64,000 nucleotides of DNA, taken from contig NZ_JAJQJI010000001.1 of NCBI RefSeq assembly GCF_021213805.1, positions 186,001-250,000 of the forward strand, written 5' to 3'. The DNA comes from Mycobacterium sp. MYCO198283 (GTDB lineage Bacteria; Actinomycetota; Actinomycetes; Mycobacteriales; Mycobacteriaceae). This document shows positions 53,500-63,100 of this stretch, piece by piece. Under the pieces are notes generated by a model. That model saw only the letters and a program-made list of their open reading frames with translations, had not been told where the DNA came from and searched no databases. A program made the position numbers and the translations under genes. How positions within the stretch are numbered: position 1 is the first letter of the stretch; the number at the start of each line of letters is the position of its first letter.

Positions 53500-53615
53500 G
53501 CGGCAGCTGCCCCGGGCCGCAACTTGAGAACAGTCGCTTCGAGCGACCACTCGCCGAGAGGCGCACTCCGCCATCGTCCTTCGACCGCCGGTGCTTCATG
53601 CACCGGCGGTTTGTC
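53500..53615 (+). ncRNA. Candidate small non-coding RNA ending in a hairpin terminator
   Basis: Two perfect hairpins lie within 80 bases and in no gene: GTCGCT-TCG-AGCGAC (53533-53547) and a terminator-like 11-bp stem (53584-53610) followed by TTTG. The spacing fits a small RNA of about 100-180 nt read rightwards, with an upstream GC-rich and AT-rich promoter zone. Its 5' end is only a guess. Confidence 0.4.
53584..53613 (+). terminator. Perfect 11-bp hairpin with short T-run
   Basis: ACCGCCGGTGC (53584-53594), loop TTCAT, GCACCGGCGGT (53600-53610), then TT before G. No annotated gene ends just before it in either direction, so it most likely terminates an unannotated rightward transcript. 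Confidence 0.65.
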
Positions 53616-54106
53616 GTCGGGGGTCTGTCGGCCGGCCTGTTTCGAGGGGGCGCTGCGCGCCTACCGCGGCGCGCTCGGCGATCGCCCGCACAGCGAACAC
53701 TTGTACGCTTCAGTCAGTAACTCTGTGATTAGCCGAGGCGCCGCCGGTTTGCTGCAATTTCGGTACTGCCGCGTCGCCTGAGCAAACGTTGCGGACTCCG
53801 AACTCCGCCCAGAGACAGCGGACCAGCGTGACGATTAGCGGGCCATCCGTGGCTATCGGGCCAGTTCAGAACCTATCCGCTCCCGTTCTCGGTGGGGTTT
53901 ACCGGTCAGGCCCGAAGCAACGCATACGACGTCGGCAAACGTAGATCCGTTGTTGTTGCTGTTTCCTGCGGAACGCAGCGGGGTAGCTGTAGCGGTGTGA
54001 CGCGAAACACCAACAATCCGCTGGCAACCGGACCCGAAGACGTTTCACGAGCGCGGCGACGCGGAGAGCGCGTGGCTGCCGCGGGAGTCGAAGGGGGCGG
54101 TCCGCC

Positions 54107-56671
54107 GTGGAATTGACCACCAAGATTGTGCGTTCGGCAGTACCGGCCGTCGCCGTGTGGATCGCTGTCGCCGCGACGCCTGGTGTGGCGTCGGCCGACC
54201 CGGCGCACAACGACGCCACCGGCGCCTCGTCGTCTCCCGGTTCATCGTCCCCGGGCGCGTCGTCCCCGGGTTCGTCGGGCACGGGTCCGTCGGGCACGGG
54301 CGCCGCATCCGGCGGTTCGTCGGGCACGGGCGCCGCGACTTCATCGTCGTCGTCGTCGAATAACGGTTCCGCCACCGCGGCTGCCTCCTCGGCACAGCGG
54401 GCCGGCACCGCAGGCCCGACAGGGAAGGTGGCGGTCCGGCCGTCGCGGATCGACGCCTCGGACGACGACACCGAGCCGGCCGCCGACACCGACGACACCG
54501 CCGCAGCGGCAGACCTCAGCACTTCTGCGACCGCCAGTCAAACCGCCACCGCCCCGACTGCCACCGCCCCGAGCAGCACCGCCCCACCGCTCACGGCGCC
54601 GTCGAACCGCGCATCGAAAGGCGCCACCCCCGTCGAGCCGGTTGACAACCGTCCCGACCGGTCGCCTCGCCCCGCATCGCCCGATCGTGCGGGCACCCAC
54701 GTCCGCGTCGCACCCGCGGACGCCGGTGACACGTCCGCAGAACGGCGGGTTTTCGACGACCCGACACGTCTCGTCGCGGCCGACGAACCGACACGACCGA
54801 CCACGCCGGCGACCGGCAGTCCGGTCGCAGCGCCGGCCGACACCGGCATCTCCGCCAGCATCACCGACCCGACTCCGGTACTGCCCTCCGACGCGGTTGC
54901 ACCCGCCCAGGCGGCGCTCCCGCCAGCCATCGTCGAACCGGTCCGCGTGCTCGCCGGTGCCCTCGACTTCCTGGCCGTCAACACCAATCCCGACGGTGGC
55001 GATCCGGTGCAATCGCCGCTCGCATGGGCCACGCTCGCCTGGGTCCGCCGGCAGTCCGAGTCACCGTCGACCGAGCAGGTGTCGCTGACGCCGCCCGCCG
55101 ATGCCCTCGCGACCGAAGCGGTCGCCGACACCGCGCCGGAAGCGATCGCCCCGCTCGAAGAGACCCCGCCGGTCGGTGCGGTGGAACCGACAGCGCTCAT
55201 CGCTGACCAGCCCGCCGCGCTGACCATGTCCACCGCGTCACTCACCGCGGCCACTGCCGAGGGTCCCCCGAGCGCCGACATGGCGGCCATGGCCGCCAGC
55301 GCCGAGTCGACCCCCTACCTTCCGTTCGACATGCCGCTCGGTGTCCCGACCGAACAGAAGGTCTACGCGCACTACGTGCCGTGGCTGCCGATCTCCCTCG
55401 ACAACCTGCCGGCGGAGCAGGACTACTACACCACCCAATACCTGAACCCGTTGGGGGAGGGCGGGGTCCACGCCGCCTACGGCGGCTACCTGCGCGACCG
55501 GCCGCTTGCTCGGGCGCCGATCGCCGATCCGAACTGGCAGTATGTCGACGTCGTCACCGAGGTCAACCAGGCCAGGAGCGTCGGCATCGACGGTTTCGCG
55601 GTCGACATCGTGTCGCCCGGCGCACAAGCGGACTCGCTCGACCGGCTGTACCGGGCGGCGGCGGCGACCACGGACTTCACCATCCAGCCGACCGCGGACA
55701 TGTCCGGTTCGCTCGCCTCCTACACACCGGAGCAATTCGCGGACGAGTTCGCGCCCTACCTGCAATCGCCCGGCTCACAGCGACTCGGCGACGGAAGGCC
55801 CGTCCTCGGTGCGTTCTACGCCGAGCGCCTGTCACCGACGTGGTGGAACACGGCCCTGACGACGCTGCGCACCACCTATGGCGTCGACGTCGCGTTCGTG
55901 CCCACGTTCCTCGATGCCTATTCGAACATGGAGTCGTTCGCGCCCTTCAGCTACGGCTTCAGCAGCTGGGGCGGCCGCAACCCGCAGACGACCGATCCCA
56001 CCAGCGACTTCCCGTTGCTGTCCGCGGGCCTCGCGCGGCGCGCCCACGAGCTCGGCCGGATCTGGATGCAGCCGATCGCCTTCCAGGACAACCGGCCGCG
56101 GGAGGGCGTCTTCGAGGAATCCGGCAACACCGTCACCAACACCAACGGATGGCAGGCCGCGATCAACGAAGGTGCGGAGTGGGCCCAGCTGGTCACGTGG
56201 AACGACTACGCGGAGATGACCGCGATGGCGCCCTCGGAGGACCACGGTTGGCGGATGCTCGACCTGCAGGCCTACTACATCTCGCAGTTCAAGTACGGCG
56301 AGGCGCCAACGGTGGTGCGTGACGCGCTCTACGTCTCGCATCGCTCCCAGCCCGCCGCTGCCGAGTCCGGTTACGTCGAATCGATGCCGATGCAGCTCCG
56401 TCCCGGCACTCCCGCGCCGACCGACACGATCGACGTCGTGGTCTTCGCCACCGACCCGGCGACGGTCTGGGCGAATGCCGGTGGCCAGGTGTCCTCCTGC
56501 CAGGTCGGTTCCGGTCGCAGCGTCTGCTCGTTCCCCCTCGCACTCGGCGACATCGTGGTCGGCCTGGAACGCGACGGAGCACTCGTGCAGACCGTCACGT
56601 CGCCGTACTCGGTGACCGCGACGCCCGAGGTGCAGGACCTGCAGTACCACGTGGCGGGCGGGCTCCGCTAA
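54107..56671 (+). CDS. Secreted protein with C-terminal GH71-like (alpha-1,3-glucanase family) domain
   Basis: 854 residues from GTG 54107. A signal peptide (about 1-29, ending GVASA) precedes about 370 residues rich in Ala, Ser, Thr and Pro, probably wall-spanning and disordered. That region includes a short segment (LAWATLAWVRRQ) also present in the downstream paralogue. Residues about 402-854 form the GH71-like domain: VYAHYVPWLPISLDNLP, GIDGFAVDIVSPG, ADMSG, LGAFYAER, and TWNDYAE with Asp700 and Glu703 as catalytic-site candidates. GH71 enzymes hydrolyse alpha-1,3-glucan. Two cysteines near the end (SSCQVGSGRSVCSF) may pair. A strong hairpin follows the stop. Confidence 0.82.
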   Translation: MELTTKIVRSAVPAVAVWIAVAATPGVASADPAHNDATGASSSPGSSSPGASSPGSSGTGPSGTGAASGGSSGTGAATSSSSSSNNGSATAAASSAQRAGTAGPTGKVAVRPSRIDASDDDTEPAADTDDTAAAADLSTSATASQTATAPTATAPSSTAPPLTAPSNRASKGATPVEPVDNRPDRSPRPASPDRAGTHVRVAPADAGDTSAERRVFDDPTRLVAADEPTRPTTPATGSPVAAPADTGISASITDPTPVLPSDAVAPAQAALPPAIVEPVRVLAGALDFLAVNTNPDGGDPVQSPLAWATLAWVRRQSESPSTEQVSLTPPADALATEAVADTAPEAIAPLEETPPVGAVEPTALIADQPAALTMSTASLTAATAEGPPSADMAAMAASAESTPYLPFDMPLGVPTEQKVYAHYVPWLPISLDNLPAEQDYYTTQYLNPLGEGGVHAAYGGYLRDRPLARAPIADPNWQYVDVVTEVNQARSVGIDGFAVDIVSPGAQADSLDRLYRAAAATTDFTIQPTADMSGSLASYTPEQFADEFAPYLQSPGSQRLGDGRPVLGAFYAERLSPTWWNTALTTLRTTYGVDVAFVPTFLDAYSNMESFAPFSYGFSSWGGRNPQTTDPTSDFPLLSAGLARRAHELGRIWMQPIAFQDNRPREGVFEESGNTVTNTNGWQAAINEGAEWAQLVTWNDYAEMTAMAPSEDHGWRMLDLQAYYISQFKYGEAPTVVRDALYVSHRSQPAAAESGYVESMPMQLRPGTPAPTDTIDVVVFATDPATVWANAGGQVSSCQVGSGRSVCSFPLALGDIVVGLERDGALVQTVTSPYSVTATPEVQDLQYHVAGGLR

Positions 56672-56687
56672 CCCGCCGGCGAGCTGA

Positions 56688-56715
56688 GCCGCAGACCCTC
56701 GCGGGGGTCTGCGGC
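56688..56715 (+). terminator. Perfect 11-bp hairpin after the first GH71 gene
   Basis: GCCGCAGACCC (56688-56698) pairs with GGGTCTGCGGC (56705-56715) around a six-base loop, 17 bases after the stop codon. No T-run follows, as is common for mycobacterial terminators. Confidence 0.75.
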
Positions 56716-57113
56716 CCCGCCATGCCGGTCCATGTGCCCGCTGACGGCGACGGGCGCGTCCGGCGCCGGCGCTGGGCGACGACGGACGAGCCGACCTGCT
56801 GTTCTTTAGCCAGTGCTCCGAAATCGGGCGCAATCGCGTCGTCGCAGCCTCCGCCCCGGCAATTGCCGCATTTGCCAGCTTTACCGATCATGAGGTTACC
56901 AATCATTCGTTAGCTGACGGGCTCCGATCCGCGCGCCGCAATCGTCCCAAAAAGTTTTCGCTGGGCAACAAATTGGTGCATTATTTACGCGTGGGTCGGT
57001 TCTTGCACGAGGACCGGAGCACGCTCGCGCCGGCTGGGTGAACAGTTGTCCTGCCTGCGGATACACCTGCGGTTTCGCTTTGCCTCCGCCGAACGACCCC
57101 AGAAAGGAACCTC
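56716..57113 (+). promoter_or_regulatory. Promoter/leader region of the large GH71 gene
   Basis: About 400 bp with no gene. The stretch 56870-56995 is AT-rich for this genome (for example ACCAATCATTCG and CAACAAATTGGTG). CATTAT near 56980, with TTTTCG about 18 bases upstream, is the best -10/-35 guess, which would leave a leader of about 125 nt. AGAAAGGAA precedes the GTG at 57114. Confidence 0.4.
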
Positions 57114-60100
57114 GTGAGAACTTCGAGTTTCATCGGACGTGTCGGCCCGCTGGCTGTTGCTCTGGGGGTTGGCTTCGCGGTCGCCGCCACCCCCGGTCAA
57201 GCGTTTGCCGACACGACGGGCGCGTCCGCTTCCACGGCCGGGTCGGCGTCGAAACCCGCTGAGTCCGCCTCGGTGGCGGGCGGGTCGGCGGCGGGCGCTT
57301 CGTCGGCGGGCGCATCGTCCGCTGCGGGGGCGGCCAAGGAATCGGCCGAGAAATCCCCGTCGAGTTCCGCCACCGCGTCGGGCACGTCATCAACGACGTC
57401 ATCAACGGCAGCGGCGGCGGACACGTCCGGCCAGACCGCCACCGCCGCGGGCACCACCGCGGCGACGAAGACCGATGCGCAGCAGACGGCGGACGAGCAC
57501 TACGGCACCGCGCTCGAGAAGGCAGCCGAGCAGCACGAGCACGAATCCGCGACGCCCAAGCCCGTCGATCGCCCGACACCCGTGGTGATCGCCGGGGACG
57601 CGAACGCGGCCGGAGGCAACCCCGGATCCGTCACGTCCGGCGCCCCGAGCAGCACCGGCACGCCGCCGGCGACGTCCACCGGCCGCGACACCAACCAGCG
57701 GACCGCGACAGCAGACCGGCATTCGAACGCCCGGGGCGTCGGCAACCGACCGGACGCCACCGCCGCCGCCGCCGCCCCCACCAACGCCAACGCCGACAAG
57801 ATCGAACGACCGGCTGCCGCGCCGACATCGGCGGTCGCTGCCAGTAACGGCACCGTGGCCGTCGACGCCCCGTCGGTGGTGGAGACGATTCCGGCCACCG
57901 GTCGGAGCACCACCGTCGCACAGCAGGTTTCGCGCACCGGCATCAACGCCGAGGCGTCCCTGCCGCTCGCAACGATCTCCGCCGTGGTCAACAACGTCGT
58001 GGGCAGCGTGCTCAACCCGTTGCTCAACGGGACACCGGATGCGCCCGCCGCGTCGCCGGCCCTGTGGGCGCTGCTGGCATGGACGCGCCGGCAGTTCGGC
58101 TCGAACCAGGTCGTCGCGCCCGCGAGTTCGACGGTCTCGACGTCGGCCTCGCTGACCGCCGAGGCGACGTCGGCCTCGCTGACCGCTGGGTCGACGTCGA
58201 CCGTCTCGAGGTCAGCCCTGGCAGCAACCACCTCGGCGCCGACCACCTTCGCGGCGGCCGCGGTGACCACGGCCGCGGTGGCGAACGCCGCGCCGACGGC
58301 CACCGCTCCGCCGTCAGTGGGCACGCCGAACGCGACCACCGGCGTGGTGTCGGGGTCGTTGAATGTGAAGGATCCCGACGGCAGTCCGTTGACCTACACG
58401 GTGAGCACCGCGCCGCAAGCGGGCACCGTCGCCGTCAACTCGGCGGGCACCTTCACCTACACACCGACGACGGCGGCCCGGCTGCGGGCGGCCGCGACCC
58501 CGTCGGCCGATCCCGACAGCTTCACCGTGAGCGTGAGCGACGGCACCGCGTCGACCGCGGTCACCGTCAGCGTGCCGGTGCTGCCGGCGCAGCTGACCAA
58601 TCAGTCGTCGACCACCGTGGGCACCAACCCGTTCGGCGTGGCGGTCGCCGGCAGCCGGGCCTACGTCGCGAACCAGGGCAATGACAGCGTCTCGGTCATC
58701 AACACCTCGACCAACGCCGTCGTGGCGACCATCAACGTCGGCTCGTCGCCGATGGGCGTCGCGGCCAGCGCCGACGGCTCCCGGGTGTACGTCGCCGGCA
58801 ACAACACCGTGTCGGTGATCAACACCGCCACCAACACCGTCGTCAGCAACATCACCACCGGTGGCGGCCAGTCCTACGGGATCGCGGTCAACCCCAGCGG
58901 AACCCGCGTCTACGTCACCCAGACCGGCAACAACCGCGTCGTCGTCATCAACACCGCCACCAACGCGGTGGTCGCCAACATCACCGTCGGCGCCACCCCG
59001 GGCGGCCTGGCCGTCAGTCCCGACGGCACCCGGGTCTACGTCGCCAACTTCAACGCCAACACCGTCTCGGTGATCAACACCGCCACGAACACCGTGGTCG
59101 GCTCCGCGATCGCCGTCGGCGCCAACCCCTACGGTGTCGCCGTCACCCCCGACGGCACCCGCGTCTACGTCACCAACGCCGGCAGCAACAGCGTGTCGGT
59201 GATCAACACCGCCACCAGCGCCGTGGTGGCAACGGTCGCCAACGTGGGGTTGACGCCTTGGGGGCTGGCGATCAGCGGTGACGGCAGCACCGTCTACGTC
59301 GGCAACTCCGACGACCGGGTCGCCGTGCTCGACAGCCGTACCAACACCATCGTCACCACCCTGCAGATCGACAGCGCACCGGAGTCCAACTACCACACCA
59401 TCGCGCTGGGACCCGACGGGCGCACCATCTACGTGACCGACTTCGCCGACCGCGCGGTGCGCACCGTGACGCTGGTGCGGGGCAACACGGCCCCGGTGGC
59501 CGGTGGCGCGCCCACCGTCGGGACGCCGAACGCCACCACGGGCGCGGTCACCGGCTCGCTGGGCGTCACCGACCCCGACGGGGACTCGCTGTCCTACACC
59601 GTCACGGGCAGCCCCACCGGCGGAGGCGTGACGGTGAGCAACGGCACCTACACCTACACGCCGACGACGACCGCCCGCCAGAACGCGGCGCAGACACCGG
59701 GCGTCGACACCGACAGCTTCACGGTCACCGCCAGCGACGGCCAGGCCTCGGTCAACGTCACCGTGACGGTGCCGATCTCGCCGCTCACCGTCAACCGGCC
59801 ACCCACGGCGACCGCCCCGCCCACGGTCGGCACGCCCAACGCGACCACCGGCGTCGTCACCGGCTCGCTGAACGTCACCGATCCCGACGGCAATCCGCTC
59901 ACCTACACCGTCAGCGGTCCGCCCTCGGGCGGGACGGTGAGCGTCGCCGGCGGCAACTACACCTACACGCCGTCGGCGACCGCCCGCCAGAACGCGGCGC
60001 AGACCCCGGGAGCCGACGCCGACACCTTCACCGTCACCGTCAGCGACGGCCAGGCGTCGGTCAACGTCTCGGTCACCGTGCCGGTGCTGCCCGCCAACCG

Positions 60101-63100
60101 CGCACCCGTGGCGTCGGCCGCGCCCACGGTCGGCACGCCCAACGCGACCACCGGCGTCGTCACCGGCTCGCTGAACGTCACCGATCCCGACGGCAACCCG
60201 CTCACCTACGCCGTCAGCGGCCAACCGTCGGGCGGCACGGTCACCGTCATCAGCGGCAACTACACCTACACGCCGTCGGCGACCGCCCGCCAGAACGCGG
60301 CGCAGACACCGGGACCCGACGCCGACACCTTCACCGTCACCGTCAGCGACGGCCAGGCGTCGGTCAACGTCTCGGTCACCGTGCCGGTGCTGCCCGCCAA
60401 CCGCGCACCCGTGGCGTCGGCCGCGCCCACCGTCGGCACCCCCAACGCGACCACCGGCGTCGTCACCGGCACGCTCAACGTCACCGACCCCGACGGCAAC
60501 CCGCTCACCTACACGGTGACCGGCGCCCCCGCCGGTGGCAGCGTGACCGTCGCCAACGGCAACTACACCTACACCCCCACCGCCGCGGCGCGGCAGCAAG
60601 CCGCCCAAACCCCGGGTACGGATACCGACACCTTCACGGTCACCGTCAGCGACGGCCAGGCGTCGCTCAACGTCGCCGTCACCGTGCCGATCTCGCCGCT
60701 CGCCGGCAATCAGGCGCCGGTCGCCACGGCGCCGCCCACCGTCGGCACGCCGAACGCCACCACCGGCGCCGTCACCGGCACGCTCAACGTCACCGACCCC
60801 GACGGCAACCCGCTCACCTACACGGTGACCACGGCACCCACCGGCGGCACGGTCAGCGTGACCAACGGCAACTACACCTTCACGCCGACCACCGCGGCGC
60901 GGGTGCGGGCGGCCGACACGGCGGCGGCAGATTTCGACAGCTTCACCGTTGGGGTCAGTGACGGCACCGCGTCGATGACGGTGACGGTCAACGTGCCGGT
61001 GCTCCCGGCGCAGCTGACCAACCAGGCGCCGACCGCGGTGGGCACCAACCCGTTCGGTGTGGCGGTCACCGGCAGCCGGGCGTACGTCGCGAACCAGGCG
61101 TCGAACACCGTGTCGGTGGTCAACACCGCCACCAACGCGGTCATCGCGACCATCAACGTCACCGGCTCGCCGATGGGCGTCGCGGCCAGCGCCGACGGCA
61201 CCCGCGTCTACGTGTCGGGCGGCGGCGGCGTGTCGGTGATCAACACCGCCACCAACGCCGTCGTCGCCACGGTTCCGCTGAGCGGCGGCCAGTCCTACGG
61301 CATCGCGGCGAGCCCCAACGGCTCGCGGGTGTACGTCAGCCAAACCGGCGACAACACCGTGGCGGTGATCAACACCGCCACCAACACCGTGGTCACCAAC
61401 GTCACCGTCGGCGTCACCCCCGGTGGCCTGGCGGTGACGCCGAACGGCAGCCGGGTCTACGTCGCCAACTTCAACGGCGGCACGGTGTCGGTGATCGACA
61501 CCGCCACCAACACCGTGGTCGGCTCCGAGATCGTGGTGGGCGCCAATCCCTACGGGGTGGCCATCAGCCCCGACGGCACGCGCGCGTACGTCACCAACGC
61601 CGGCAGCAACAGCGTGTCGGTGATCAACACCGCCACCAACACGGTGGTGGGGACGGTGGCCAACGTCGGCGCGACGCCGTGGGGCGTCACGGTGAGCCCG
61701 GACGGCAGTTCGGTCCTCGTCGCGAACGGCGACGACCGGATCGCGGTGATCGAAACTCGCACCAACACCGTCATCACCACGACGCAGATCGACAGCGCGC
61801 CCGAGGCGGGGTATCACACCATTGCCATGAGCGCCGATGGCCGCACCGTCTACGTCACCGATTTCGCCGACGCGAGCCTGCGCCGGCTGATCGTGGGCAC
61901 GCCGGCCAACACCGCGCCCGTCGTGAACGGGCCGCCGATCGTGGGGGCACCCAACACCACCACCGGCGCGGTCACCGGATCGTTCAACGTCACCGACCCC
62001 GACGGGGATGCGTTGTCCTACACGGTGATCACGTCGCCGACGGGCGGGACGCTGGCCATCAACGGAGCCACCGGCGTGTACACCTACACGCCCACGGCGG
62101 CCGCCCGCCAGCAGGCGGCGCAGACCCCGGGAGCCGACACCGACACCTTCGTGGTCCGGGTGGCCGACGCATCGGCCGGCACCTACGTGACGGTCACCGT
62201 TCCGATCCTGGCGGCCGGCGCCACCACGTCGACGCCGTACCTGTCCTTCGACATGCCGGTGGGCCAGACCGACAAACTGGTGTTCGCACACTACGTTCCG
62301 TGGTTCCCGCTGTCGTTCGACAACCTGCCGGCCAACCAGGACTACTACACGCTGCAGTACCTGTCGGTGAACGGCGAGAACGGCGCGCACGCGGCGTACG
62401 GCGGCCTGCTGCGGGACCGGCCGCTGCCGCGGGATCCGGTGACCGGCGAGGACTGGCGGTACGTCGACATCCTCACCGAGGTCGGCCAGGCCAGGAGCGT
62501 CGGTATCGACGGCTTCGCGGTGGACATCGTGCTGCCCGCCGCGCAGGACACGGTGATCCGGAATCTGCTTCGGGCAGCACAGAACACGCCCGGGTTCCAG
62601 ATCCAGATCACGGCCGACATGTCGGGTCCGCTGGGCGGTATGACGGAGGCCGATTTCGCGGCGGCGATGGCGTCCTACCTCGCCTCCCCCGGTTCACAGC
62701 GGCTCAGCGACGGCCGGGCGGTGCTCGGGGCGTTCCTCGCCGAACGCGAGTCGGCGACGTGGTGGAGCAACACGCTGGGCATCATGCGGGACACCTACGG
62801 GCTCGACGTCGCCTTCGTCCCGACGTTCCTCAACGCCACCAACTACATCGACTCGTTCGCGCCCTTCAGCTACGGGTTCAGTGACTGGGGTGGCCGGAAC
62901 CCGGCGTACACCGATCCCAACGCGACCGGTCCCGGCACGCAGGTCGACCACGCCAACGAGGCGCACGCCCTGGGCAAGGTGTGGATGCAGCCGATCTCCT
63001 TCCAGGACAACCGGCCCCGCGAAGGGATCTACGAGGAGTCGCAGGCCTCGGTGACCAACACCAACGCCTGGACGCTGGCGATCAACCAGGACGCGGAGTG

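Larger units (their letters stand above)
53098..54106. other. 1-kb non-coding region between divergent genes
   Basis: No gene with a convincing ribosome site or codon bias was found. The left part carries the promoter of the propeller gene, the middle (about 53500-53615) a structured RNA candidate, and the right ~490 bp a long leader or promoter region for the exported GH71 protein. The AT-rich patch 53340-53430 (for example TTCATTCTCTTAATG) is unusual for the region and is a plausible promoter zone. Confidence 0.6.

Noticed and set aside
53180..53599. A 139-codon minus-strand frame in the same gap
   Set aside because: Arg-rich composition with no motif and no Shine-Dalgarno; it also runs through both hairpins of the RNA candidate.
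53461..53781. A 106-codon plus-strand frame in the 1-kb gap
   Set aside because: No ribosome site, unbiased third positions, and it spans the perfect hairpin at 53584-53610; a non-coding interpretation fits better.
59517..61005. Regularly spaced repeats that might suggest a CRISPR array
   Set aside because: The period is about 303 bp, repeats and intervening sequence are all in one reading frame, and they encode VCBS/cadherin-like modules.
58314..62390. A 1358-codon open frame on the minus strand
   Set aside because: It is the antisense shadow of the repeat region of the large GH71 gene; its own repetition only mirrors the sense repeats.
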